A stretch of 64,000 nucleotides of DNA from Marinilactibacillus piezotolerans (GCF_900169305.1 NZ_FWDP01000004.1:744001-808000); one strand, 5' to 3'. Counted from the first letter of the stretch, positions 8,707 to 18,275 are shown. Made by a program: numbers and translations. The notes: generated by a model not told the origin, from the sequence alone.

Positions 8707-11376
8707 CTATCTACCAAAGTAATCATCTATCCCATTTGTTACACCAACAGCTAATTTAGATTGATAGCTGCTTGTAGTTATTTTACTCAAATCACTAGGA
8801 TTATCCATAAATCCTAATTCCAGTAATACAGCTGGCATATGCGTTTCTCGAATAACATGGAAGTTTGCTTCTTTGACTCCACGATCTTTTGCCCCAGTCT
8901 GTTTAATTAATTCAGATTGCATTTTTGTAGCTAACGATCTTGAATTAGCAATTCTTGTATAGTTGTTAGACAATCCAGGATTGCTGCTGTTTCCGTCACG
9001 ATTATAAATATACATTTCTATACCAGTTTGTGTACTAGTAGGATGTGCATTAAAGTGGACACTCAAAAAAATATCAGCATTTAAGCTGTTCGCTTCATTA
9101 GCTCGATATCTTAAATCTGAACTTAAGGTATTAGAGAAGTGTTTATCACTTGTACGAGACATCTTTGTACGATATCCTTTTGCCTTTAATATTGCTTCGA
9201 TTTTTTTAGCAGTTTGCAAGTTGATTGTTTTCTCTGCAAAACCTTGATAGGCAGCACCTGAATATCTTCCTCCATGTCCTGAATCGATATAAATCAGTGG
9301 ATCTTCGAGAAAGCCTGCACTACTATTCACTTCTGGACCTTGCCCTTTAGGGACAATTTTAATTTGAATAGCTTCCATCCTTAAAGCTTTACCTTGAGAG
9401 CCAGATGACATACCGTTTCGTACCCATCCTAACCATCCATTAGATTGTATATGAGATCTGTAGTAAATATCGTATTTAGTTGCTAGTTCACCTGTTAAAC
9501 GGATTTCAACTGCTTCAAGCCTTTTTTTCTCTCCAACTGTTCCACTAAGCTCACCGTTAGAAGAAAAAGATGTCCAGCCGTTTTTACTCACATGAGTACG
9601 GTACTCAATATTCCCAGTAACAGGGTAATCAATTAGATCTAATTTTAAGGCTTCTAAACGTAAAGCTTTATCAAGTGTTCCGGAAATTTTATCATTAGAA
9701 ACTGAATTTTGCCATCCAATTGATTCTACATGAGACTGATAGTTTAAAATTGGAACTTCAGGAATTTCATAAGCATTACCAGTAGTGTCTATTGAAGTAT
9801 CATTTTTTGGTAAGACAGTTACTTGCATTGATTCAATGCGATAATCGAACCCTTCAGTTCCAGCTTTTTCCCCGTTTTTTGCCCAAGGCATCCACCCGAA
9901 TGAACGGCTATGAACTCGGTAATAAATATCAAACTTCGAAGCTTGAGGTCCAGTTAGCTTAAAACTAACTCCTTCTAATTGACGCTTCTGATTTATAGTT
10001 CCGCCAAGTGCGCCTTCATTCAACCAATCTGTCCAATTTCCATTTTCAGATCTTGTTCTGTATTGAATATCTACGCTGTTATGATCACTAGTTAACCGGA
10101 AAGCTTCCATTCTAAGTGATTCTCCGACTGTTCCAGCAGTTGCTTTATTTTTAACCCAAGAAAGCCAACCTTTAGTCTGAACATGAGCTCTGTAATTAAC
10201 TTCAGGTGTTGTTAATATTTGATAAGCATTTTCAGAAGTGCTTATTGATTTGTCGCCTTTCTTCAACACAGTTACTTGCATAGACTCAATACGATAATCG
10301 TATCCTTGAGTTCCAGCTCTTTGACCATTTTTCGCCCATGGCAGCCAACCAAATTTTCTAGAATGTACTCGATAGTAAATATCGTAGTTAGAAGCATCTG
10401 AGCCAGTCAACTCAAATCTAACTCCTTCTAACTGTCGTTTCTGATCGGTTGTCCCTCCAATTTGATCACCAGTTTCCCAGTTGGACCAGTTTAACCCAGC
10501 TGATTGAGTCTGAAAACGAATGCCTAGATTTTTGGAATTCGTTTTAATTTGGAAAGCTTCCATTCTTAATGCTTTTCCAATAGTTCCGCTAATTTCATTG
10601 CTTCCTACCCAAGGCAGCCAACCTTCTGACTGTACATGTGCACGAACTTGAATTGAAGGAACTGTTGAAGAACTAGTATATGCACGGTTTTGTATAACTT
10701 CTGCTTCCTTCTCCGCGTCTGTTGTTATAGATTCTTCTGCGTCAGTTTTTTCTTTTGAATCATTAACTGTAGACTCAGATTCTGCAATGACAGTATCTTC
10801 ACCTTGCTCTTTTCCATCAGTTTCTTCTTTTACAACTGTTGTTTCTTCAGATGAATCTTCTTGATTAATAGAATCATCTACTTTAGGTACACTATTCTCT
10901 TCCGAGATTTCTACTGATTCTGCGTTGACCCATCCAATAGGATTATTGTCATAGCTGATATAGAAATATTGATTAAGTTCAGTCTCAGCTTTTCTTAAAA
11001 TACCGACTGCTTCATCAATATACTCATCTGTAGAATCAATAATATTGGACTTATCAGTATTGCTTAAATCTATGTAAATATCATAACTTTTTTCTTTTAC
11101 GACACCTACCATCTGTACTTCTTCATCTGACAATACTTCACCAAAGGTTATCGATTCATCAGTATTTTGACTAAGATCATCGACAATTTCAGTATCACTT
11201 GTTACTATTGAGTTGACCTCATCTGTATTGCTTTCAGATAATTTATCATCAGTAACTTGCTGTACTTTTGGCATTGCTGGTTCTTCGCTGGCGTACACTG
11301 TTATAGGACTGATATATGTAAACAACATCGAAACAGCGGCCGAAACAGCAAAAAACTTCTTGCGAATTTGCTTCAT
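8707..11376 (-). CDS. secreted N-acetylmuramoyl-L-alanine amidase with GW module and nine ChW repeats
   Basis: A large secreted wall hydrolase of 889 residues. A signal peptide covers about 1-30 (cleavage near VYA-SEE). Residues about 90-160 resemble a GW/SH3-like module ending in NPIGWVNAESVEI. An acidic Ser/Thr/Glu linker follows. Nine ChW repeats occur as three triplets at about 240-700. The C-terminal 185 residues are an Amidase_3 domain. Its zinc ligands and catalytic residues are visible in IDSGHGG, GFAEKTINLQ, LSVHFNAH and VLLELGFMDN. It cleaves the amide between MurNAc and L-Ala. The start has AGAAAGGA upstream. Having both GW and ChW modules suggests dual attachment to teichoic acid and another surface ligand, which is inference. 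Confidence 0.93.
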   Translation of the reverse strand: MKQIRKKFFAVSAAVSMLFTYISPITVYASEEPAMPKVQQVTDDKLSESNTDEVNSIVTSDTEIVDDLSQNTDESITFGEVLSDEEVQMVGVVKEKSYDIYIDLSNTDKSNIIDSTDEYIDEAVGILRKAETELNQYFYISYDNNPIGWVNAESVEISEENSVPKVDDSINQEDSSEETTVVKEETDGKEQGEDTVIAESESTVNDSKEKTDAEESITTDAEKEAEVIQNRAYTSSSTVPSIQVRAHVQSEGWLPWVGSNEISGTIGKALRMEAFQIKTNSKNLGIRFQTQSAGLNWSNWETGDQIGGTTDQKRQLEGVRFELTGSDASNYDIYYRVHSRKFGWLPWAKNGQRAGTQGYDYRIESMQVTVLKKGDKSISTSENAYQILTTPEVNYRAHVQTKGWLSWVKNKATAGTVGESLRMEAFRLTSDHNSVDIQYRTRSENGNWTDWLNEGALGGTINQKRQLEGVSFKLTGPQASKFDIYYRVHSRSFGWMPWAKNGEKAGTEGFDYRIESMQVTVLPKNDTSIDTTGNAYEIPEVPILNYQSHVESIGWQNSVSNDKISGTLDKALRLEALKLDLIDYPVTGNIEYRTHVSKNGWTSFSSNGELSGTVGEKKRLEAVEIRLTGELATKYDIYYRSHIQSNGWLGWVRNGMSSGSQGKALRMEAIQIKIVPKGQGPEVNSSAGFLEDPLIYIDSGHGGRYSGAAYQGFAEKTINLQTAKKIEAILKAKGYRTKMSRTSDKHFSNTLSSDLRYRANEANSLNADIFLSVHFNAHPTSTQTGIEMYIYNRDGNSSNPGLSNNYTRIANSRSLATKMQSELIKQTGAKDRGVKEANFHVIRETHMPAVLLELGFMDNPSDLSKITTSSYQSKLAVGVTNGIDDYFGR

Positions 11377-11594
11377 CCATATTTTCCTTTCTATTTAATC
11401 TACTAATAAGATATCATACTTTTAAAACAAAAAGTTATAATGAAGCGATTTTTTTCAAATGTAATATTTTTTTGTTCAAAACTTTGACAATTAGTATTAT
11501 GAAAAAAAACTTGACTATTCATAAAACATTTGGTATCACAACATTAATATGTATTCAATCAGTCCAATTAATTAAATTATACAAGAAAACAAAA

Positions 11595-11630
11595 TAGAGC
11601 CTTAGCACTAATAGCATCACTAAGCCTCTA
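11595..11630 (-). terminator. terminator at end of the Wzy/glycosyltransferase transcript
   Basis: TAGAGCCTTAG (11595-11605) pairs with CTAAGCCTCTA (11620-11630) with one mismatch. On the minus strand it is followed by a T-rich tail. It lies just after the stop of the glycosyltransferase at 11641. Confidence 0.75.
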
Positions 11631-11640
11631 TATCGTTCAT

Positions 11641-12549
11641 TTATTTAATTATATTATAGGTGTATTTAGTTATCAGTTTTTTGTTTATTGAGCTTAAATT
11701 CATTAGTCGTACTTTCATAGCAGTAATTATACTTTGTCGTAATAATTTTTTCTTAGCTTTTGAAACATCTGAAAAACTTAAAGCCATTGATTGATCTTCT
11801 TTATGGTACAATGCTAGTTTTTCTAAATAAAGCATGTTCAATCCTAATTTTTCAAATACGATCCCTAAGATATTTTCTTCATAGTATAGAAACGTTTCAG
11901 GGTAAAACCCGTCAGATTTTTTCAAGTAGTTCTCTGTAAAATAAATGGCTGCTCCATGCAATAAGTATGGATGACTAGGAGAATCAGTTTTAGAATTTAC
12001 CTGTGAAGTACTCTCTTTAGGACTCTTAGACTTTTTAATTTTTTGTACAAGACGGTGAGTATTAGCTAAAACTTTAGAAAAACCGATTTCCATTAATAGG
12101 GGCTCTAATAAGTGTTTGACCAAAGTATAAAAATCAATTTTCAATTTAACCGGATTTTGGTTTTTACCATCAGAACCTATAATTGTAGTACCGATGGCTC
12201 CTGTTTGTTTATCTATTTCTAGTCTGGACAATTTTTCAAAGAAGTGCTGGTCATTAAAAATAACATCATTATTGCAGACGAATATATTAAAAATGCCTTT
12301 CTCATCTTTGAGAAACTTAATTCCTGTGTTGTTTCCTTTTGCAAAACCAACATTTGAAGTAGTTTCAATAACCGTAATATGTTCATATTCTGAGCAGTAT
12401 TCAGATATTTTTTTTTTCGATTCATTATTCGAATGGTTATCGACAATTACAACTTCTATGTCTTTTTTCGATTGCTGTAATAGAGAGTCGACACATTCAA
12501 TAGTATCTTTCCAATTCAGATAATTGAGAATCACAATACCAAGTTTCAT
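11641..12549 (-). CDS. glycosyltransferase family 2 (rhamnosyltransferase-like)
   Basis: A 302-residue GT-A fold glycosyltransferase expected to add a sugar from a nucleotide donor to the lipid-linked repeat unit at the cytoplasmic face. MKLGIVILNYLNWKDTIECVDSLL is the family N-terminus. EVVIVDNHSNN, NVGFAKGNNTG and FVCNNDVIF (the metal-binding position) follow in the order seen in WbbL-type rhamnosyltransferases, and YYEENILG lies at the acidic acceptor motif. Rhamnose as donor is plausible because the same cluster makes dTDP-rhamnose, but it is not proven by sequence. A GAAAGAGGT ribosome site precedes the ATG. It is the last gene before the terminator at 11595-11630. Confidence 0.85.
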   Translation of the reverse strand: MKLGIVILNYLNWKDTIECVDSLLQQSKKDIEVVIVDNHSNNESKKKISEYCSEYEHITVIETTSNVGFAKGNNTGIKFLKDEKGIFNIFVCNNDVIFNDQHFFEKLSRLEIDKQTGAIGTTIIGSDGKNQNPVKLKIDFYTLVKHLLEPLLMEIGFSKVLANTHRLVQKIKKSKSPKESTSQVNSKTDSPSHPYLLHGAAIYFTENYLKKSDGFYPETFLYYEENILGIVFEKLGLNMLYLEKLALYHKEDQSMALSFSDVSKAKKKLLRQSIITAMKVRLMNLSSINKKLITKYTYNIIK

Positions 12550-12564
12550 AATTACCTCTTTCTA

Positions 12565-13617
12565 TTATTTAGCGTTTATTTGAACTACTTTCGTCGGTAA
12601 AGGAATCATTTCAAGTGACCTTCTTTGTTTCTTATACCATTTTCTATCCGTTTTATTTGAATTGACGATTAAAATAATCTCGCTTATCTCTTCTAAAGAA
12701 TGAGCTTCTGTAACAGATGAAGTCACTAAAGTTTGACCTTCTTCATTTTGAGTTGATAAGCTACTTTTTATCCTGCTTTCCAACGGCTCATTAGATACAA
12801 CTAATTTATTATTTCCCTTAGGAAAATTAATAAATTGCACCAATTCATCATTATTGTTCAATTTAGGATCATTTAAGAAGAAAACATCTTTTTCATCCCA
12901 AGAGTAAGTGAATGAGTATTTTAACTTTTTACTGAATAGCGACATTAGGACTGTAATACCAGTAACTAATAATACACCTAATACTGATCCTATTACAAAG
13001 CGTATTAGGATATCCACTATATTTAATGAGGCTGCATCAGAAGCGGAATTTTCATCTAGCTCGATATTTTCATCTAGTTCTTGAATAGCTGGTTCTTCGA
13101 AATAATAGACATCTTTTGTAGTTAAGAAGTCTATTTCTTGATTCTGCATCTGCTCATAAAAATATTGAACAATGTTTAAGTTATCTTGTTCGTTTCCTGT
13201 GTTAGCTACTAAACTGATTCGATAGGAATATGGATTCATAGTAACACCCAAAACTCCTCTGTCTTCTGGGGTGCGCTGATATTCTATCTCCAGTTCTTTC
13301 TGGAATAATTCATATAAATTAGTATTCGTAGCTTGACTTACGTCTTCAAGTGTTTCATCCATTAATAAATATTGTTCGATAATAGAGGTATTTGTATAAA
13401 TAGAACCATCAGGGTTTTCTACATAAAAATTAAAGAAGGCAGGACGACCATCTCCTTCAATTAGTTCGCTATCATTTTCTATTTCTGATTCTGGGTTGCC
13501 ACGATCTAAAAGAATCGAACCTAGACTAAAAATGATTCCTAGCAGTAGTGCTCCCAAAAGAATTGTTTTAATATTTTGTTTCAAAAATCTCATTATTTCA
13601 ATTCGTATATTTCTCAC
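12565..13617 (-). CDS. Wzz-like polysaccharide chain-length/co-polymerase membrane protein
   Basis: A 350-residue protein with two transmembrane helices (about 16-35 and 205-230) bracketing an extracytoplasmic domain, followed by a cytoplasmic tail. This is the topology of polysaccharide co-polymerases (Wzz/CapA/YveK). Sequence similarity by eye is limited. The name rests on topology and on its position among glycosyltransferases and Wzy-like genes. The tail lacks a tyrosine-kinase Walker motif, and no kinase or phosphatase partner lies in the window. The start is GTG at 13617, with GGAGGAG 7 nt upstream. Confidence 0.6.
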   Translation of the reverse strand: MRNIRIEIMRFLKQNIKTILLGALLLGIIFSLGSILLDRGNPESEIENDSELIEGDGRPAFFNFYVENPDGSIYTNTSIIEQYLLMDETLEDVSQATNTNLYELFQKELEIEYQRTPEDRGVLGVTMNPYSYRISLVANTGNEQDNLNIVQYFYEQMQNQEIDFLTTKDVYYFEEPAIQELDENIELDENSASDAASLNIVDILIRFVIGSVLGVLLVTGITVLMSLFSKKLKYSFTYSWDEKDVFFLNDPKLNNNDELVQFINFPKGNNKLVVSNEPLESRIKSSLSTQNEEGQTLVTSSVTEAHSLEEISEIILIVNSNKTDRKWYKKQRRSLEMIPLPTKVVQINAK

Positions 13618-13633
13618 TTTTTCTCCTCCTAAG

Positions 13634-14554
13634 TTAATTATTTCGATATTTTGCTTCTAATATAAAGGATTCAAGATAATATTTGTATATTCTTACGCCA
13701 AAAGGCTGAAGCCGCATGCTTTGAACTAAGTATTCTCTTGCTTCTTTCCCTTTGCCTGTTCTCATTAAATAAATCCCGATTTTTTTAGTTTTATCACTAA
13801 GAGCCTCATGATCTTTCTTTATATCTGAATAATACTTTTCAAGAAATTTCTTTTCTGCATTTGCCTTTTTTTGTGGATTTCCAGTAATTCTTTCTCCTTG
13901 ATGTTTATAGTAATTAACCAATGGTTCTTTAACACAAGTAACAGAATATTCTTTTGCCACCCTTACCCACATATCATAATCTTGACTCGCTTCTAAGCTT
14001 TCATCGAAGTATCCTACTTTTTCAATTGCGGTTCTTTTGATTAACGGAAATGAAGTGGATCCTATATAGTTTGTTCGTAACAATTCCACCAAGACCTTTT
14101 CGTTTTGAAAATCAGGTAGTTCTCTTTGAACTTTTTTTATTGTACCGTCTGTCATTTCAATTAATTCGTTGTACCAACAGTATACTAGTCCTAAATCTTT
14201 GAAACTTGGATCAAAAAAAGGGGTTAATTGTCTTGCAATCTTGTTTGTCAACCACTCATCATCGTCATCAAGAAACGCAATATACTCACCATTTGCATTT
14301 TCAATTCCATTATTACGTGATTTTTGAACTCCCATATTAAAAGGATTCACGATGTGTTTGATATTAAACTGATCTTTATAACCGCTCACTAATTTTGATG
14401 TCATTTGAGAAAAAGTTGACTCTTTTCCATTATCATCTACTATGATCAGTTCAATGTTTTTATAGGTTTGATGAACTACGCTCTTAATAGCTCTATCAAG
14501 AGTCTGTTGATTTCTTTTGTAAGTCGTAATGACTGCAGTAACCAAAGGCTGCAT
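13634..14554 (-). CDS. glycosyltransferase family 2
   Basis: A 306-residue GT2 enzyme predicted to act on the lipid-linked repeat unit in the cytoplasm. The N-terminus MQPLVTAVITTYKRNQQTL, the strand NIELIIVDDNG, the metal-binding YIAFLDDDDEW and the acceptor-side ASQDYDMWVR (ED-like pair) are in family order. Translation probably starts at the ATG at 14554, since AAGGAGA lies 8-9 nt upstream; an in-frame TTG at 14572 overlaps that site. It sits 21 nt after the GT4 gene and 16 nt before the Wzz-like gene, so it is operonic. Donor and linkage are unknown. Confidence 0.88.
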   Translation of the reverse strand: MQPLVTAVITTYKRNQQTLDRAIKSVVHQTYKNIELIIVDDNGKESTFSQMTSKLVSGYKDQFNIKHIVNPFNMGVQKSRNNGIENANGEYIAFLDDDDEWLTNKIARQLTPFFDPSFKDLGLVYCWYNELIEMTDGTIKKVQRELPDFQNEKVLVELLRTNYIGSTSFPLIKRTAIEKVGYFDESLEASQDYDMWVRVAKEYSVTCVKEPLVNYYKHQGERITGNPQKKANAEKKFLEKYYSDIKKDHEALSDKTKKIGIYLMRTGKGKEAREYLVQSMRLQPFGVRIYKYYLESFILEAKYRNN

Positions 14555-14575
14555 CGATTCTGTCTCCTTCAATTT

Positions 14576-15703
14576 TTAAATTTCATAATGGCTTCGCTCT
14601 TTTTTTAAAAACTCTAAATATAATCTTGCTGACTCTTCATTCGTAAACTTCTTATCAACCAACGTATTTTGTATTGTTGCAGAATTTAACCCTTTCAAAT
14701 CACTAGGCTTAGAAAGCTTACTAATCCATTCATCTTTATTTGCTAATGATAAAAACTCAACAAGATTCAATCCTAAGTCACTTTCTTCTGTAATACTGTC
14801 AGAAAGTAAAACCTGTGTACCAGAAGCTTGTGCCTCAATTGCAACAGTAGGCAACCCTTCATAAAAAGAAGGTAATACAAAGTAATCCATCACTTTGTAT
14901 AGTTCAGCTAAATCGTTTCTTCTACCCAGAAACAATACATAATCATCTAACCCTTTTTCTTTGATTATTGCTTTTACTTCCGTAAGTAACGCACCATCAC
15001 CAATAAATAGCCATACAAAAGATATATTTAAGTCAGCTAACCTTTGAATCAAGTCAATCATAAAAGAATGATTTTTAACTGGATGAAATCTCCCAACATG
15101 TCCGATAACGATTTTGCCTTTAATCCTCTGTAGAAAGTCTGGTTCAAATGTATTTTGAATACGATTATTGAAATAGGCATTTACATTTATACTATTAGGT
15201 ATATGCATGATTTCTTTTTTTTCAACTGCTTTTTTACCAAACATACTGATAGATGCCTTTTTTCCACATGAGATTTTTTCAATATTCAAAGACTTATTTA
15301 CAACTCTATTTTTCTCATTTTCTAACAGCCCACTATGAGCATGAATGATAAACCTTTCTACTCTATTCTTTTTAGCAATCAGATAAAAGGGCAGCACGCG
15401 ATATCCTTGGATATGAGAATGAATGATCAGGCCTTTTCCTAAAGACTTAATAGTTTCGTTTACAGTCTTGTAGAACTGCTTGAACCCCTCTGTTTTAGGG
15501 TTTTTCATCAAAAATATTTTTCCACCCGTACTTTCGATTGATTTCCTGAAACCATTGTCGACTTCATCATAAGTTAACACATAAAATGGAATACCACTTA
15601 AGCTTAAGGCTTGCGCTTTATTTTTTACAAAGGAAGAAATTCCTCCTCCAAAACCGCTCATTATGTGAAGTACTTTAATGTTTGCTTCATTTTTAGCATT
15701 CAA
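14576..15703 (-). CDS. glycosyltransferase family 4 (group 1)
   Basis: A 375-residue GT-B retaining glycosyltransferase. The N-terminal domain starts KVLHIMSGFGGGISSFV. The C-terminal domain has KIVIGHVGRFHPVKNH and the donor-binding E-x7-E segment in PSFYEGLPTVAIEAQASG. The start appears to be a TTG at 15703 that overlaps the stop of the upstream Wzy-like gene (TTGA), with GGAAGG upstream; the next in-frame ATG would remove the first beta strand. Its role is addition of one sugar to the repeat unit. The sugar is not predictable. Confidence 0.87.
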   Translation of the reverse strand: MNAKNEANIKVLHIMSGFGGGISSFVKNKAQALSLSGIPFYVLTYDEVDNGFRKSIESTGGKIFLMKNPKTEGFKQFYKTVNETIKSLGKGLIIHSHIQGYRVLPFYLIAKKNRVERFIIHAHSGLLENEKNRVVNKSLNIEKISCGKKASISMFGKKAVEKKEIMHIPNSINVNAYFNNRIQNTFEPDFLQRIKGKIVIGHVGRFHPVKNHSFMIDLIQRLADLNISFVWLFIGDGALLTEVKAIIKEKGLDDYVLFLGRRNDLAELYKVMDYFVLPSFYEGLPTVAIEAQASGTQVLLSDSITEESDLGLNLVEFLSLANKDEWISKLSKPSDLKGLNSATIQNTLVDKKFTNEESARLYLEFLKKERSHYEI

Positions 15704-17043
15704 AAATTTTCTTTCCTTCCATAGTTAAATAAAGAAAGTTTGGACTCTGCAGTATAAATAGTTAGCAATTCTTCTTTTCTATTGATAGGTTTGCTTGTAT
15801 ACTCTGCAATATATAACACTATAATTATAGGTATTAGCATGATAACCACTTCAGCTTTAATTTCAAAAATGAATAAAGTAGAAACCAGCATTAATACGAA
15901 GAGTTTATTTAGCTTTGAGCCTTCTCCCATTTTAAATGTAAGAATCAAAGGAATTAGATAGGTTGTCAAAAGAAATGGCAGACCAGAAAATAAAACAGGT
16001 CTTAAGAAACCAACATCCGTCCCCATATAATAGCCGCCGCTGGTTGGACTAGAATAAAATCCATTTCCTAACAATAGTGTAGGAAAGTCCGGGATAAACC
16101 ACATAGTCCAAAGCACATCAGTAGAGGAAGTTTCAATACTACCGGTTGTAATAAGACTAGTTATGGGTTGCATCATCCAATTATACCAACTGGCTAGTGT
16201 TTCATTATACTGTTGAAGAATAGTCAAGAAAATAAAAACCACCAATATTCCTACTGTTAGATAAATGGCATAATAGATTTTCTTATTTACAATAACAACA
16301 TAGAGTATTCCTAGAGAAATCAATAATAAAGATGTTAATAATCCTGATCGACCATAAAAAGAATTTCCGATTAAAGAAAAAAGCATAGAAATAACATGAC
16401 TAGCATGGATTTTGTGTTCTCTTTTTAAACTGTTTAAAATAAGATAGACCGAAAAAAGAACTGATAGTGTGCATAGAAAAGTAACAGAAAATCCAGAATA
16501 ACCCGCCCAACCAATACGGGCAAAATAACTAGAATTTTCTAGAAGTTCTAAACGATTCGGTGCTTCTTTAATAATGTTCAGCCAAACTGTTTTTAGGTTC
16601 GGAATAATAACTAATACAATTGTAAATATTACATAGTTACGAGTAGCGAGCGAAAATATTTCCATCGTTTTTTCTTTTAAATCTTTGGTGTCGAAATAGG
16701 TTCGTATCATAGATAATAAAACTATATACGAAAACAGATATATAAAATAACGTAAGTACTGACTAAAATATGAGAAATCATAGGTTTGATACACTAAAGG
16801 TATAAAAAACGTTAAAACGACAATCATCGTATAGAGCACCATGGCAATAAAGAGAGGTATTTTATTTTTTTGAATACTATTGAACATTGCAGCGACTTGA
16901 TTAAAGTTTAGAAATGCATATAGAGCCAAAAAACCAAATATTAACAGTTGCTGCACTGCATTACTTGTTACCTGTAAATAAAATGGGAAAAACAGGTAGT
17001 GTGCTAATATAATTATTAAGAATTTTCTTGTTTTATTTACCAT
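15700..17043 (-). CDS. polytopic membrane protein, Wzy/O-antigen polymerase-like (second copy)
   Basis: A 447-residue protein with about 11-12 hydrophobic helices and a larger loop around residues 270-330 (WYNWMMQPITSLITTGS through GFYSSPTSGGYYMGTDVG). This is the layout of Wzy polymerases and O-antigen ligases. Sequence is poorly conserved in this family, so the name rests on topology and context. Its first codons overlap the end of the other Wzy-like gene by 7 bp, and GGGAGGTAAT precedes the ATG. One of the two adjacent proteins is probably the repeat-unit polymerase. Confidence 0.65.
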   Translation of the reverse strand: MVNKTRKFLIIILAHYLFFPFYLQVTSNAVQQLLIFGFLALYAFLNFNQVAAMFNSIQKNKIPLFIAMVLYTMIVVLTFFIPLVYQTYDFSYFSQYLRYFIYLFSYIVLLSMIRTYFDTKDLKEKTMEIFSLATRNYVIFTIVLVIIPNLKTVWLNIIKEAPNRLELLENSSYFARIGWAGYSGFSVTFLCTLSVLFSVYLILNSLKREHKIHASHVISMLFSLIGNSFYGRSGLLTSLLLISLGILYVVIVNKKIYYAIYLTVGILVVFIFLTILQQYNETLASWYNWMMQPITSLITTGSIETSSTDVLWTMWFIPDFPTLLLGNGFYSSPTSGGYYMGTDVGFLRPVLFSGLPFLLTTYLIPLILTFKMGEGSKLNKLFVLMLVSTLFIFEIKAEVVIMLIPIIIVLYIAEYTSKPINRKEELLTIYTAESKLSLFNYGRKENF

Positions 17044-18275
17044 AGTCTATTACCTCCCTTTTTCAAATAATACGGAACCATATTTCTTTGATTCTGCTTT
17101 GGTGTTTTTGAATAGATCAAAATCATTAATACAAACAGAGCAAATGTCGGAGAGAGATACCCTCCACGCTGAAAATTCATAGTTATAAACAGTAACCCCA
17201 GCATTGGGTTTAAAAATAAAATATATATAGAAAAAGCAGCAATAGCACTCAATCCTATTATGCCGAGATCAGATAGAAAATAAGCATAAACATTCCAAAT
17301 AATCGGTGTATTACCAAGACCATTTCCGAAAATCAAGTTGTCTTTATTTACATATTGCCAACTTTCCACTAATCTCTGCACTGCTGAATTATCTTCTCCG
17401 GTCAAAATATCTTGTGCCCTTTCAATAAGTGACACATAGATAAAATCACGAGTAAGGAAAATCAGAAATAGTATAATTACTGCTATAATAATGAATCGTC
17501 CCTTAATTAAATTGAATTTACCCTCATTAAGCAGAGAAATGAACTTCATTATAAGAATTAAGCTTAAAATTAATATGGAAGAAAAAGAAAATGTTAGTAC
17601 TATTGCAGTGATAATTACACCATTAACCAGTGCTGATATATTGATTTTAGATCGATTGAATAGATTTACGCCTAGAACTGCATTTAAGAAGAATCCAAAG
17701 TGCGCTGGTTCTGAGAATGTACTTCTCATCCTTACAAGATATCTGGTTCCTCTAAAATAATAACTTTGAGGATCATTTCGAGTAAATGTCCAAAAAAATT
17801 CAAAAGGAAGACTGTCTGTTAGGATAGCTATATAAATATAAACACCAATTAGTATACCTATAACAACTACAATATTGATTATTTTGAGAAAGGTTTCTTC
17901 TATTTTTTTATAATAGATATATCGATAACTTATAATGACAAAACTGGAGTAAAAAATAGCTTTTATACTTGCAGCAATCGCTGGTTTAACTAAGAAGTCA
18001 GAGTTTAGTATAGCATTCGCAAAAAAAATTACACCTAATATCATTATTATAGCGGTCACTATTACAATATCTATTTTCTTTATATTACCGAAAACTAACA
18101 CTAATAACACAAAAAAAATAGGTGCCAGTATGAATTCGCTAAACGAAAAAATCCCCACCAGCCAGTCACTCGTCAAAAAAGAAAGACTGATCAACGATAA
18201 TATCATGATATTTATGATCCCGCTATATTCTACTATCTTATAATTTAACTTTTGAATGGCTGATGCTTTTCTCAC
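17037..18275 (-). CDS. polytopic membrane protein, Wzy/O-antigen ligase-like (first copy)
   Basis: A 412-residue membrane protein with about 10 hydrophobic helices. A central loop holds YYFRGTRYLVRMRSTFSEPAHFGFF, resembling the R-x-x-S-x-F-x-E-P-x-x-x-G segment common in Wzy/WaaL-like polymerases. A second loop at about 285-325 contains LVESWQYVNKDNLIFGNGLGN. The start is GTG at 18275, with AGGTGAAAAA upstream. It is the first gene after the terminator at 18371-18410, so it probably begins a transcript, although I could not fix a promoter. The polymerase function is inferred from the motif and context. Confidence 0.7.
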   Translation of the reverse strand: MRKASAIQKLNYKIVEYSGIINIMILSLISLSFLTSDWLVGIFSFSEFILAPIFFVLLVLVFGNIKKIDIVIVTAIIMILGVIFFANAILNSDFLVKPAIAASIKAIFYSSFVIISYRYIYYKKIEETFLKIINIVVVIGILIGVYIYIAILTDSLPFEFFWTFTRNDPQSYYFRGTRYLVRMRSTFSEPAHFGFFLNAVLGVNLFNRSKINISALVNGVIITAIVLTFSFSSILILSLILIMKFISLLNEGKFNLIKGRFIIIAVIILFLIFLTRDFIYVSLIERAQDILTGEDNSAVQRLVESWQYVNKDNLIFGNGLGNTPIIWNVYAYFLSDLGIIGLSAIAAFSIYILFLNPMLGLLFITMNFQRGGYLSPTFALFVLMILIYSKTPKQNQRNMVPYYLKKGGNRLW

